From Nemertoderma westbladi (lineage: Eukaryota; Xenacoelomorpha; Nemertodermatida; Nemertodermatidae): DNA of 64,000 nucleotides. The notes below the pieces were generated by a model. It was given only the letters and a program-made list of their open reading frames with translations. It searched no databases and was not told where the DNA came from. Position numbers and translations under genes: made by a program. The stretch is from contig JAUCBJ010004452.1 of assembly GCA_032718475.1 (NCBI GenBank), positions 33,155-97,154 of the forward strand. The letters are read 5' to 3'. Below are positions 53,553 to 64,000 of the stretch, one piece after another (the first letter of the stretch is position 1; each line of letters starts with the position of its first letter).

Positions 53553-54490
53553 TTTCCGTCCTTTTATGCTTATAATTGCACTTATGAACGAAATGAAATT
53601 GAAGGTTACAGAAGGAAAGAATATGATGATGGCTGATGGCTGGGTAAATTATATATTTTTAAATTGAGATTAAATCACAAATATTGTAAAGTAAGATAGG
53701 AAGGTTTAAAGAATTGCCTATAAAATTTTTAATACTTTTGTATTGGACCCTAACTTTTTGCATGCAAGCTCAGAATTAAATTTTCTTTCGAATGATATAT
53801 TACACTAAGGTGCCTGTCTCGCAGTTTTGGCTGGCCAGGGGGGGGGGGGGGGGGGGGAATCATTATGGAACACCCGGTACATTCCAGATCTGTGTACTCC
53901 AGATTTGAGGATTGAACTATATTATAATAACAGATAAATACAGAAGTTAGTTAGATAGGGATGCGGGTGCCGAATGAAGTAATCTATAATGGATGTTGAT
54001 ACGTATTAGTGGTATTAATACACTACTATTAATTGTGGTAGATACTGCAGTTACTAGCAGTAGTGTAATTTAGATTAGTGTAGGCCTAGAATTACAAAAT
54101 TAAGTTACTGTTTAGATATATATATAGTTTGAGATATTTTGAGAAAATAGTCTTTGTGTTTTTTATTTTTTATAATCACTGGGATTGCGTTGCATGTGGA
54201 TGGGCCCAAAAAGCTCATGGATTGTTGTGTGGAAGAAAGTCTAACAAGGGGAGTATAAAAATTTAGGTTAGTTGCAGCACGAGTAGCGTAGCCATGTAGT
54301 AAGTACTGTACTATAGTACTACTGGGAGTGACTGAAAGTAATACAACGTAGGAATTTATTGATTTTATTGCGTTGCGGTTTTATAATTGTATCTCCCCAT
54401 AGAAGAAGTCCATAGTGTACGTAAGGGTGGATTAGGCTTAAAGGCTTAAAGGCCTAAAGTATAGCTGGCGGCGGAGAATATGTGTATGAA
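53553..54490. other. Caspase intron
   Basis: AT-rich, with an 18- or 19-base G run at about 53840-53858. Nothing else recognised. Confidence 0.5.
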
Positions 54491-55325
54491 CACCACAGGT
54501 TAGAGGTTGTAGGATGGGGGAAATAGTAGAACCCGGAGGGACGCCACAGGTTAGAGGTTGTAGGATGGGGGAAAGAGTAGAACCCGGAGGGACGCCACAG
54601 GTTAGAGGTTGTAGGATGGGGGAAAGAGTAGAACCCGGAGGGACGCCACAGGTTAGAGGTTGTAGGATGGGGGAAAGAGTAGAACCCGGAGGGACACCAC
54701 AGGTTAGAGGTTGTAGGATGGGGGAAAGAGTAGAACCCGGAGGGACGCCACAGGTTAGAGGTTGTAGGATGGGGGAAAGAGTAGAACCCGGAGGGACGCC
54801 ACAGGTTAGAGGTTGTAGGATGGGGGAAAGAGTAGAACCCGGAGGGACGCCACAGGTTAGAGGTTGTAGGATGGGGGAAAGAGTAGAACCCGGAGGGACG
54901 CCACAGGTTAGAGGTTGTAGGATGGGGGAAGAGTAGAACCCGGAGGGACGCCACAGGTTAGAGGTTGTAGGATGGGGGAAAGAGTAGAACCCGGAGGGAC
55001 GCCACAGGTTAGAGGTTGTAGGATGGGGGAAAGAGTAGAACCCGGAGGGACACCACAGGTTAGAGGTTGTAGGATGGGGGAAAGAGTAGAACCCGGAGGG
55101 ACACCACAGGTTAGAGGTTGTAGGATGGGGGAAAGAGTAGAACCCGGAGGGACGCCACAGGTTAGAGGTTGTAGGATGGGGGAAAGAGTAGAACCCGGAG
55201 GGACACCACAGGTTAGAGGTTGTAGGATGGGGGAAAGAGTAGAACCCGGAGGGACACCACAGGTTAGAGGTTGTAGGATGGGGGAAAGAGTAGAACCCGG
55301 AGGGACGCCACAGGTTAGAGGTTGA
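54491..55325 (+). repeat. 51-bp minisatellite, about 16 copies
   Basis: Units contain GGTTAGAGGTTGTAGGATGG and AGAGTAGAACCCGGAGGGAC. Variation is mostly GACGCC versus GACACC, with one single-base deletion near 54930. 51 is a multiple of three, so several frames are open; none is a gene. The array ends 169 bp before the next caspase exon. Confidence 0.95.
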
Positions 55326-55493
55326 ATTAAGGATTGGAGCAATCGATTGATACAAATTGGGATCGATATGAAAGGAAGCTATAAATTAGTTGATGTGGTA
55401 GACATCGAATTCCATTTGATGTTAGTTTAGATCGTAGTAAGTATTTTAGCGCTACACACACATAGAATATATTATGCTTGCTTATGTTCCTAG

Positions 55494-55669
55494 TTGCCCA
55501 TACTGATCACACAGACTGCGACTGCGTTTGCGTCAGTATTCTAAGTCATGGGGATAACGGAGTTATATATGGAATTGATGACAAAGTCGAAATAGAACAT
55601 TTAACGGGCATGTTTCGAGCTGATCTCAGCCCAACCTTAGCCGGAAAACCCAAACTATTCTTTATCCAG
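55494..55669 (+). CDS. Caspase exon (catalytic histidine)
   Basis: 176-base exon, phase 1 in, phase 0 out, acceptor TTCCTAG and donor GTAAAT. It encodes AHTDHTDCDCVCVSILSHGD, then YGIDDKVEIEHLTGMFRADL and AGKPKLFFIQ. SHG carries the catalytic His. FFIQ is the sequence directly before the catalytic ACRG pentapeptide in animal caspases, so the next exon should start with the active-site Cys; I find no such exon in the rest of the window. The gene is therefore either split over a long repeat-filled intron running past 64000 or truncated. Confidence 0.93.
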
Positions 55670-55736
55670 GTAAATAATTGTTGGACAGAATTGTAGAATA
55701 ACAATTTATTTTAAAGATGAATCTGCAAGCTGCAAA

Positions 55737-58700
55737 CCCACAGCAGCCTGTCCTCACCCCAAACAACAAGCAGCCTCTCCTCACCCAAAACAACAAGCAG
55801 CCTGTCCTCACCCAAAACAACAAGCAGCCTCTCCTCACCCAAAACAACAAGCAGCCTGTCCTCACCCAAAACAACAAGCAGCCTGTCCTCACCCAAAACA
55901 ACAAACAGCCTGCCCTCACCCAAAACAACAAGCAGCCTGTCCTCACCCAAAACAACAAGCAGCCTGTGCTCACCCAAAACAACAAGCAGCCTGTCCTCAC
56001 CCAAAACAACAAGCAGCCTTTCCTCACCCAAAATAACAAGCAGCCTGTCCTCACCCAAAACGACAAGCAGCCTGTCCTCACCCAAAACAACAAGCAGCCT
56101 GTCCTCACCCAAAACAACATGCAGCCTGTCCACACCCAAAACAACAAGCAGCCTGTCCTCACCCAAAAGAACTAGCAGCCTGCCCTCACCCAAAACAACA
56201 AGCAGCCTTTCCTCACCCAAAACAACAAGCAGCCTGTCCTCACCCAAAACAACAAGCAGCCTGTCCTCACCCAAAACAACAAGCAGCCTGTCCTCACCCA
56301 AAACAACAAGCAGCCTTTCCTCACCCAAAACAACAAGCAGCCTGTCCTCACCCATAACAACAAGCAGCCTGTCCTCACCCAAAACAACAAGCAGCCTGTC
56401 CTCACCCAAAACAACAAGCAGCCTGTCCTCACCCAAAACAACAAGCAGCCTGTCCAGTGTCCACACCCAAAACAACAAACAGCCTGTCCTCACCCAAAAC
56501 AACAAGCAGCCTGTCCTCACCCAAAACAACAAGCAGCCTGTCCTCACCCAAAACAACAAGCAGCCTGTCCTCACCCAAAACAACAAGCAGTCTGCCCTCA
56601 CTCAAAACAACAAGCAGCCTGTCCTCACCCAAAACAACAAGCAGCCTTTCCTCACCCAAAACAACAAGCAGCCTGTCCTCACCCATAACAACAAGCAGCC
56701 TGTCCTCACCCAAAACAACAAGCAGCCTGTCCTCACCCAAAACAACAAGCAGCCTGTCCTCACCCAAAACAACAAGCAGCCTGTCCAGTGTCCACACCCA
56801 AAACAACAAACAGCCTGTCCTCACCCAAAACAACAAACAGCCTGTCCTCACCCAAAACAACAAGCAGCCTGTCCTCACCCAAAACAACTAGCAGCCTGCC
56901 CTCACCCAAAACAACAAGCAGCCTTTCCTCACCCAAAACAACAAGCAGCCTGTCCTCACCCAAAACAACAAGCAGCATGTCCTCACCCAAAACAACAAGC
57001 AGCCTTTCCTCACCCAAAACAACAAGCAGCCTGTCCTCACCCATAACAACAAGCAGCCTGTCCTCACCCAAAACAACAAGCAGCCTGTCCTCACCCAAAA
57101 CAACAAGCAGCCTGTCCTCACCCAAAACAACAAGCAGCCTGTCCAGTGTCCACACCCAAAACAACAAACAGCCTGTCCTCACCCAAAACAACAAGCAGCC
57201 TGTCCTCACCCAAAACAACAAGCAGCCTGTCCTCACCCAAAACAACAAGCAGCCTGTCCTCACCCAAAACAACAAGCAGTCTGCCCTCACTCAAAACAAC
57301 AAGCAGCCTGTCCTCACCCGAAACAACAAGCAGCCTTTCCTCACCCAAACAACAAGCAGCCTGTCCTCACCCATAACAACAAGCAGCCTGTCCTCACCCA
57401 AAACAACAAGCAGCCTGTCCTCACCCAAAACAACAAGCAGCCTGTCCTCACCCAAAACAACAAGCAGCCTGTCCAGTGTCCACACCCAAAACAACAAACA
57501 GCCTGTCCTCACCCAAAACAACAAACAGCCTGTCCTCACCCAAAACAACAAGCAGCCTGTCCTCACCCAAAACAACAAGCAGCCTGTCCTCACCCAAAAC
57601 AACAAGCAGCCTGTCCTCACCCAAAACAACAAGCAGCCTGTCCAGTGTCCACACCCAAAACAACAAACAGCCTGTCCTCACCCAAAACAACAAACAGCCT
57701 GTCCTCACCCAAAACAACAAGCAGCCTGTCCTCACCCAAAACAACTAGCAGCCTGCCCTCACCCAAAACAACAAGCAGCCTTTCCTCACCCAAAACAACA
57801 AGCAGCCTGTCCTCACCCAAAACAACAAGCAGCATGTCCTCACCCAAAACAACAAGCAGCCTTTCCTCACCCAAAACAACAAGCAGCCTGTCCTCACCCA
57901 TAACAACAAGCAGCCTGTCCTCACCCAAAACAACAAGCAGCCTGTCCTCACCCAAAACAACAAGCAGCCTGTCCTCACCCAAAACAACAAGCAGCCTGTC
58001 CAGTGTCCACACCCAAAACAACAAACAGCCTGTCCTCACCCAAAACAACAAGCAGCCTGTCCTCACCCAAAACAACAAGCAGCCTGTCCTCACCCAAAAC
58101 AACAAGCAGCCTGTCCTCACCCAAAACAACAAGCAGTCTGCCCTCACTCAAAACAACAAGCAGCCTGTCCTCACCCGAAACAACAAGCAGCCTTTCCTCA
58201 CCCAAACAACAAGCAGCCTGTCCTCACCCATAACAACAAGCAGCCTGTCCTCACCCAAAACAACAAGCAGCCTGTCCTCACCCAAAACAACAAGCAGCCT
58301 GTCCTCACCCAAAACAACAAGCAGCCTGTCCAGTGTCCACACCCAAAACAACAAACAGCCTGTCCTCACCCAAAACAACAAACAGCCTGTCCTCACCCAA
58401 AACAACAAGCAGCCTGTCCTCACCCAAAACAACAAGCAGCCTGTCCTCACCCAAAACAACAAGCAGCCTGTCCTCACCCAAAACAACAAGCAGTCTGCCC
58501 TCACTCAAAACAACAAGCAGCCTGTCCTCACCCAAAACAACAAGCAGCCTTTCCTCACCCAAAACAACAAGCACCCTGTCCTCACCCAAAACAACAAGCA
58601 GCCTGTCCACACCCAAAACAACAAGCAGCCTGTCCTCACCCAAAACAACATGCAGCCTGTCCACACCCAAAACAACAAGCAGCCTGTCCTCACCCAAAAC

Positions 58701-59492
58701 AACAAGCAGCCTGTCCTCACCCAAAACAACAAGCAGCCTGTTTCTCACCCAAAACAACAAGCAGCCTGCCCTCACCCAAAACAACAAGCAGCCTGCCCTC
58801 ACCCAAAACAACAAGCAGCCTGTCCTCACCCAAAACAACAAGCAGCCTGTCCTCACCCAAAACAACAAGCAGCCTGTCCTCACCCAAAACAACAAGCAGC
58901 CTGTCCTCACCCAAAACAACAAGCAGCCTGTCCTCACCCAAAACAACAAGCAGCCTGTCCACACCCAAAACAACAAGCAGCCTGCCCTCACCCAAAACAA
59001 CAAGCAGCCTGCCCTCACCCAAAACAACAAGCAGCCTGTCCTCACCCAAAACAACAAGCAGCCTGTCCTCACCCAAAACAACAAGCAGCCTGTCCTCACC
59101 CAAAACAACAAGCAGCCTGTCCTCACCCAAAACAACAAGCAGCCTGCCCTCACCCAAAACAACAAGCAGCCTGCCCTCACCCAAAACAACAAGCAGCCTG
59201 CCCTCACCCAAAACAACAAGCAGCCTGCCCTCACCCAAAACAACAAGCAGCCTGCCCTCACCCAAAACAACAAACAGCCTGCCCTCACCCAAAACAACAA
59301 GCAGCCTGTCCTCACCCAAAACAACAAGCAGCCTGTCCTCACCCAAAACAACAAGCAGCCTGCCCTCACCCAAAACAACAAGCAGCCTGCCCTCACCCAA
59401 AACAACAAACAGCCTGCCCTCACCCAAAACAACAAGCAGCCTGTCCTCACCCAAAACAACAAGCAGCCTGCCCTCACCCAAAACAACAAGCA
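55737..59492 (+). repeat. 27-bp minisatellite, roughly 138 copies
   Basis: The core is AAAACAACAAGCAGCC then TGTCCTCACCC. Variants carry TTTCC, TGCCC or TGTCCAC, and some copies have an extra CAGTGTC. The array starts 67 bases after the exon donor and fills 3.75 kb. A block is duplicated at a distance of 857 bp (56788 onward and 57645 onward). Five of the six frames stay open for long distances; long predicted proteins here are by-products. Confidence 0.95.
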
Positions 59493-59990
59493 GCTAGTTC
59501 TTTATTTAGAAAGTACCAACATAAAATATTCGCGGGTTGGAAAACCCGGAAATTAATTAAGTGTTATATTTATTCCAGTAAGAGGGTAATGTGGTCACGA
59601 AAATAACTTAATTTTAATTTTATTTTATAAATTGATATTTAAAAAATCTGCTAGATATATTTTGTAGATTCGAAGGTGCTGAGTCCAAAAAAATTGGTTT
59701 CAAAATAATTTGGATAATATCAAGGTATTTGTTGTGTTTTTAGTAAAATATTTTATTTCTTTGATTAGGAACAAAATACTGACTTATAGTTTTCAACCTG
59801 TGCGGTGCCACTGTCCCGCGAAAACCCGGACTAGCTAGTTATATTATATATTTACTTTTATACTGTTTATTAACAATATATGTGGAAGTTAAAGACGAAA
59901 CTACCCGAGTTTTTCCCAGATCCAGAACTACTAGAACCCATTTGTCCTGTAAACCTACGGGTTGGCAACACACACACCGTCTACCAACCA
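59493..59990. other. Non-coding, possible caspase intron
   Basis: AT-rich. 59660-59725 resembles 5780-5850. No caspase exon found. Confidence 0.45.
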
Positions 59991-60079
59991 AGACCCCCCC
60001 CCCCCCCCCCCCCCCCTCCCCCACCGTCTACCAACCAAGACCCCCCCCCCACCGTCTACCAACCAAGATCCCCCCCCTG
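59978..60079 (+). repeat. C-run minisatellite, three copies
   Basis: ACCGTCTACCAACCAAGA followed by a C run, three times; the C run is about 22 bases with one T in the first copy and shorter in the others. Confidence 0.85.
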
Positions 60080-62620
60080 TCAACTACCTATTATGCATTT
60101 ATATAGAGAGTTACAATATCTTTATTATCTTTAACTAAGAATATTATATTGCCTTAGAGCTTTTCATAGTTTATGACTCGCCCCACATATATTTCTATTT
60201 GTGCATTTTATTACCAGCTGTCTCCTTGGCGGTCTTCTCCCTCCTATTCAAAACATAACTATAATATTGTTTATTTACTGTATAATATTTTGAAATGTCC
60301 ATTATCCATTTTATGCAGTTTAATTATGTTATGGAGAGCAAATACAATACAATACAATATAATAGAGACAGCGCACGCAACCTTATGTTTGTATTACCTT
60401 ATATGGTAGGATTACTGTCCTGTTCCCTGATTGGCTTATCCATCCCAACCTCCGTAATATCAGGAATCTGTTCTGCCTAGCTGGCATCATTATTATTGAT
60501 CAGCAGTCAGAACATCATACTGGTACTGCAGTACTGACGTACTGCATGCATACATACAGTCAGACACCGGAAGCAGTCAATCAGGGGTAGGAAGCTCCAT
60601 GATCTTTCAATAGTATAGTAGTATAATATAGTATAGTATAGTACCGGTAGCATAGTTCTCATTATATTTCTTATTATAGTTGATAGTTCTTAGTTATAGT
60701 TGTTCTATAGTTTAGATTGGTTACTTTATATCTGTATATGCTGTTACAGTATTTGTAAAGTCCGATATATTATGTAACTGTAACATTCTGACATTCATGT
60801 ACCAGTTTCTATACATCAATATATCTATCTCAACATATCTTTCTGTCTTTGTACAAGCAATAATTTCAATACAATTATATCAGTTTATAGTATTCACAAT
60901 TTTTCAACTGTAACAATCAGACAATTGCAGGACATGGCGAACCTTCTGTGCTGTAAGATTTCACCCCTGTAAGTTGTGGCTTAGCACACCCACAATCTTG
61001 AAAGATCTTTTTTCCGTTTCATACTTTTGTACCGTACTAGGCACAGGCAGCTAGGCCTACCGTATGCCGTACCGGTCAGCCGGTACCTATGGTCTAATGT
61101 TGTAGCACAGTAGCTAATTACCAATTACAGAATTACTGTATTGAATTTTATATGTACCGATTCCTACTATATTTCTGTCAGTCCTACAGTCCGTTACGGT
61201 CAGACGGTAGGCTGGTAGGTCAACGAGTACCGGTACCAGTACAGTGCTGTGTTTTGGTTAGTTCACTTCACTCTATTGTTCTATCAATACGGTACTGTAA
61301 ATAGATAGGCTACCACTGTAAATCTTAATAGGCCTAACCGAACAGTCTTAGTACAGTAGTACAACAGTCTGACAGTAGGCTAAGCCTACATTATTATTTT
61401 TTGTTCTAAATTTTATCCGGTGTCTGCCTGACTGTATGTATGTATGTACTGATGTATCTATCTAATGCAGTAATGTTGTGTTAGTTAATTTTAACTGACA
61501 GACTGGTAGATAAGTTCTACCCATACCAGTATGCATTTGTAGACATTAGTTCTACCTTTTGTTTCGTTTATTTCCATGTGTAGATATTGGTTCTTCATCT
61601 ACCTACAGACCTACAACCTACCATATGTATTTGTAGACATTTGTTCTACATTTAGTACATTTTCTTGTAGATATTGGTTTTCATCTACCGTTTGAATTTG
61701 TAGACATTAGTTCTACCTTTTGTTACTCAGTAAGTAGGCCTATTTCTGTGGACAAGTTTTACAATTGGTATTAGGCCACTCATTAGTAAGTTACATTTTC
61801 TACAATATTATACTTACTGTAGTATTGACTTAGTCGTACAATTGTACGCATATTTGCACATATTGTTGTGCCATCAGCATTTAAAAAATCCTACATATTG
61901 CCTTGTATACATTCTGCCTGGTGATATATATTTTCTGCTACTTTATTATTGTACTGTTACCTACTAACAGGACGACTCTATCTACTTTACACCGACTGAC
62001 CGACTGCGACTGACTAACATTCACATTTGGATAATTTACATTTGTTTCCAGCATCGGTTGTTAGTGGGGCCTAGCTACCCCCATTCACATTTATTCCGGT
62101 ACTGTTAATAATTTGTGAATGTCCTACCTGACTGCCTGACTTGACATTGACCATTTCTTATCTTCTGATCTGTTTGACTCTAGTACAGTATAAAGCAGAA
62201 AATACAACATTTTTGATTATTTTTCTTTAAAATAGTCCATAACAATTTTGCGAAGCAACAGTCCATTAACTTGACTGTTCTAATCACTGACTCCGTCCAT
62301 TGTAACGATTTTTTTGCACAGAGTATATATACCTTAATTTATTAATTTCCATCCTTTCAGTTATTTTAGGCATATTTTGTATAATATAGGCCATGTAGGC
62401 TGATAGGCTAATACGAGTTAACAACTCTTATTTATGGTTTATTTGGCAATTAGTAAATCATCATATATTTCCTATGTTATATGCAACATATATATCTATA
62501 TACTGCTCTAAGTTAACAGCCTATTATTTAATATATTTATTACAGTTTATTCAATTTACTTAATTTATAAGGACATAGGCTGATAGGTCTGCTCAGGCAG
62601 TAAACTTATACAAAATTGAA
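60080..62620. other. Non-coding, palindrome-rich; possible LTR/leader of following ORF
   Basis: No gene seen. 60480-61450 is dense in GTAC/CCGG/AGGCCT. At 61535-61725 five diverged copies of GTAGAYATTRGTTCTAC-like sequence occur, two types alternating. If the ORF at 62621 is a retrotransposon Gag, its LTR and primer site should lie here, but I could not delimit them. Confidence 0.4.
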
Positions 62621-63979
62621 ATGGCATCTCCAAATTATGGAGACAACCCCACTGTGAGACAAAAGGGGTCTGAATCTGTCCATTTAAACAGACCAGACCA
62701 GCCCATTGAAGAACATTTACCCAAGGTAGACTCAACCAAGGATATTACCAGGAGTATAAATGGTTATTTGGGCTATGTTGCCAAAATTGAAAAGGAAGTT
62801 AATGACTTCCAAAGTAAATCCTTACCAATATCTGGGGAACTTCTTCAGAAAATTTGTTCAGCTTATTCAACAGTTGTTGAAAAGATCAGGGTACTGCAGC
62901 GCGCTTATGATCGCACAGGGGCAGATATGCCTGAACGTTTCATCAATTTGTTGGAACAATTTTCCAGTAAGGAATCCGAGTGGACTCCACTATCTGATGA
63001 CACTTATGAGAAACCACGAGAGAATCAAATGCTTGGTTTGGTTAACGATCAAGTAGAATGTGAAGTGCCGTGGATGAAAAATCCACATGTTCCTGTAACA
63101 AAACAATCCATACATGATCCAGAACCAAACCAATCCATTTATTCCAATTCTCATTATGTAGGCCTTCCTAATAATACTGACAAAGGTACAGTAAACAGAA
63201 CCTTTGATTGTTCTCCAAGCAGTATTCATCCCTCTCAATCGGCGAGCAATGCTGATCAAAATAAAAAATCAAAATCTACTCGTAGTAGTCATGCTAGTAA
63301 AAGTTTCAAAAGTGCTCTTTCGGGAGGTAGTAAGTCTACTTCCATCACGCAATTAGAAGCTATTGCTGGTGTTGCTGTTGAAGTTTCCAAACTTGCAACT
63401 AAACAGGGAGAACAGAACATTGAACGAAAATCCATCCTAGCAAAACGATCGCAGGAGCGAAAAATAGCTGATGCCCAAGCAAGAGCCCGCAGTGCACAAG
63501 CAGACGCAGAATTAGCATCTTCAATGGCATTTACTAAAGCAGCTCAAGTGGAGGCTGATGCACGAGCAAAGGCACGTCATGCCGTAACTGAGGCAACACG
63601 TATTGCCGAGCAGGCTTCCCGAGATGCAGAGCATGAGTCTGACCTTTTAGACGAACAGCAACAAATGGTATACAATGATCAACAGCAGAAAGAACTCCAT
63701 CATGTGTTGCTACAGAAAGAAATACAACGCTTGCAACAAGGTAACGAGCATAATGTATCACCTGAAACTCAAAATTTGACAAACAATATAAATCAAAATA
63801 ATGCAAATATCATAACACCCCATTCTTTACATATTAGTTCCAAAGACCCTTCTCTTGATCCCCCAAAAGAATCAGTTGGTTTTTCTTTGGAATCCAAAGT
63901 TAATAATCCACCATTTGTACCAAATATCAGGCCTATTGATAGACCTCAAAATGTTGTTCAAAATAACTCTAATTTGTAA
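62621..63979 (+). CDS. Gag-like ORF, probably BEL/Pao family, intact
   Basis: A 452-codon uninterrupted frame starting at ATG (MASPNYGD) and ending TAA at 63979. Residues 35-130 form a helical domain (NGYLGYVAKIEKEVNDFQ, AYSTVVEKIRVLQRAYDRTG). Residues 200-240 are Ser/Lys-rich (KKSKSTRSSHASKSFKSAL). Residues 245-370 form a long Ala/Glu/Arg coiled coil (RARSAQADAELASSMAFTKA). The tail is Asn/Gln-rich. The layout of helical domain, Ser-rich linker, Ala/Glu coiled coil and Asn-rich tail matches the Gag proteins of elements A and B here, although sequence identity is low. No zinc knuckle is present; in this group it can lie in Pol. Pol would follow beyond the window. Alternative: a host coiled-coil protein derived from such a Gag. 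Confidence 0.6.
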   Translation: MASPNYGDNPTVRQKGSESVHLNRPDQPIEEHLPKVDSTKDITRSINGYLGYVAKIEKEVNDFQSKSLPISGELLQKICSAYSTVVEKIRVLQRAYDRTGADMPERFINLLEQFSSKESEWTPLSDDTYEKPRENQMLGLVNDQVECEVPWMKNPHVPVTKQSIHDPEPNQSIYSNSHYVGLPNNTDKGTVNRTFDCSPSSIHPSQSASNADQNKKSKSTRSSHASKSFKSALSGGSKSTSITQLEAIAGVAVEVSKLATKQGEQNIERKSILAKRSQERKIADAQARARSAQADAELASSMAFTKAAQVEADARAKARHAVTEATRIAEQASRDAEHESDLLDEQQQMVYNDQQQKELHHVLLQKEIQRLQQGNEHNVSPETQNLTNNINQNNANIITPHSLHISSKDPSLDPPKESVGFSLESKVNNPPFVPNIRPIDRPQNVVQNNSNL

Positions 63980-64000
63980 AACCTCTCAGATCCTGTAGGT

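Noticed and set aside
53115-53636. 173-codon ORF QADAEPMSQRLVRYV repeats
   Set aside because: Out of frame with the caspase exon and made by the 45-bp donor repeat.
54438-55355. ORFs of up to 305 codons on both strands
   Set aside because: Translation of the 51-bp intronic minisatellite; flanked by caspase splice sites.
55662-59606. Many ORFs of up to 653 codons (TSSLSSPKT, LLVVLGEDR types)
   Set aside because: 27-bp minisatellite open in five frames; no unique protein sequence.
59880-60134. Possible downstream caspase exon (VEVKDETT...)
   Set aside because: No ACRG motif, no caspase p10 similarity and it runs into poly-C repeats.

Overview
The window is eukaryotic nuclear DNA from an animal, most likely a marine invertebrate. 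The evidence is a caspase gene split by spliceosomal introns, BEL/Pao-type LTR retrotransposons, a non-LTR reverse transcriptase fragment, large non-coding gaps and dense minisatellites. There is no bacterial-style gene packing. I cannot fix the phylum from sequence alone. Short palindromes such as TAGGCCTA and GTACCGGTAC are unusually common in the non-coding parts.

Layout. 1-7.4 kb: a minisatellite, a 5'-truncated LINE fragment, two poly-C/poly-G hairpins and a foldback-like inverted repeat. 7.4-27.7 kb: a coding-like host or relic stretch (minus strand) split by retrotransposon A (7871-25878, minus, target duplication AATAC). A is itself split by retrotransposon B (10806-19505, minus, target duplication GCTTC). 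B carries a solo LTR (14005-14553) and a short retroposed insert (17124-17352). 27.9-33.3 kb: a third related element C on the plus strand, deleted for most of its interior but keeping the end of integrase and a long downstream ORF. All three belong to one BEL/Pao-like clan. A and B keep Gag, a DUF1759/CCHC/aspartic-protease segment and LTRs but have lost RT, RNase H and integrase. A and C carry a third ORF in the env position whose product looks Gag-like, with a helical region followed by CCHC zinc knuckles.

33.3-60 kb is probably one host locus on the plus strand. A TATA box and a short acidic ORF (34605) may be a first exon. Next comes a macrosatellite of about 2.97 kb units (36150-47460), then three well-supported caspase exons (50262-50395, 53018-53146, 55494-55669) whose splice phases agree. 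The caspase introns are filled with minisatellites. One of these is a tandem amplification of the end of exon 3 together with its splice donor. The exon with the catalytic cysteine is not visible. 60-64 kb: non-coding DNA, then an intact 452-codon Gag-like ORF (62621-63979), probably the first gene of another BEL/Pao element that runs off the window.

The most interesting signals are (1) the Gag-like third ORF of the A/C family, (2) stem-loops in the LTRs and 3' region of A, B and C with paired (compensatory) base changes, (3) two hairpins with compensatory changes in the macrosatellite, and (4) the repeated splice donor of the caspase gene. All calls come from reading the sequence; no database search was run.
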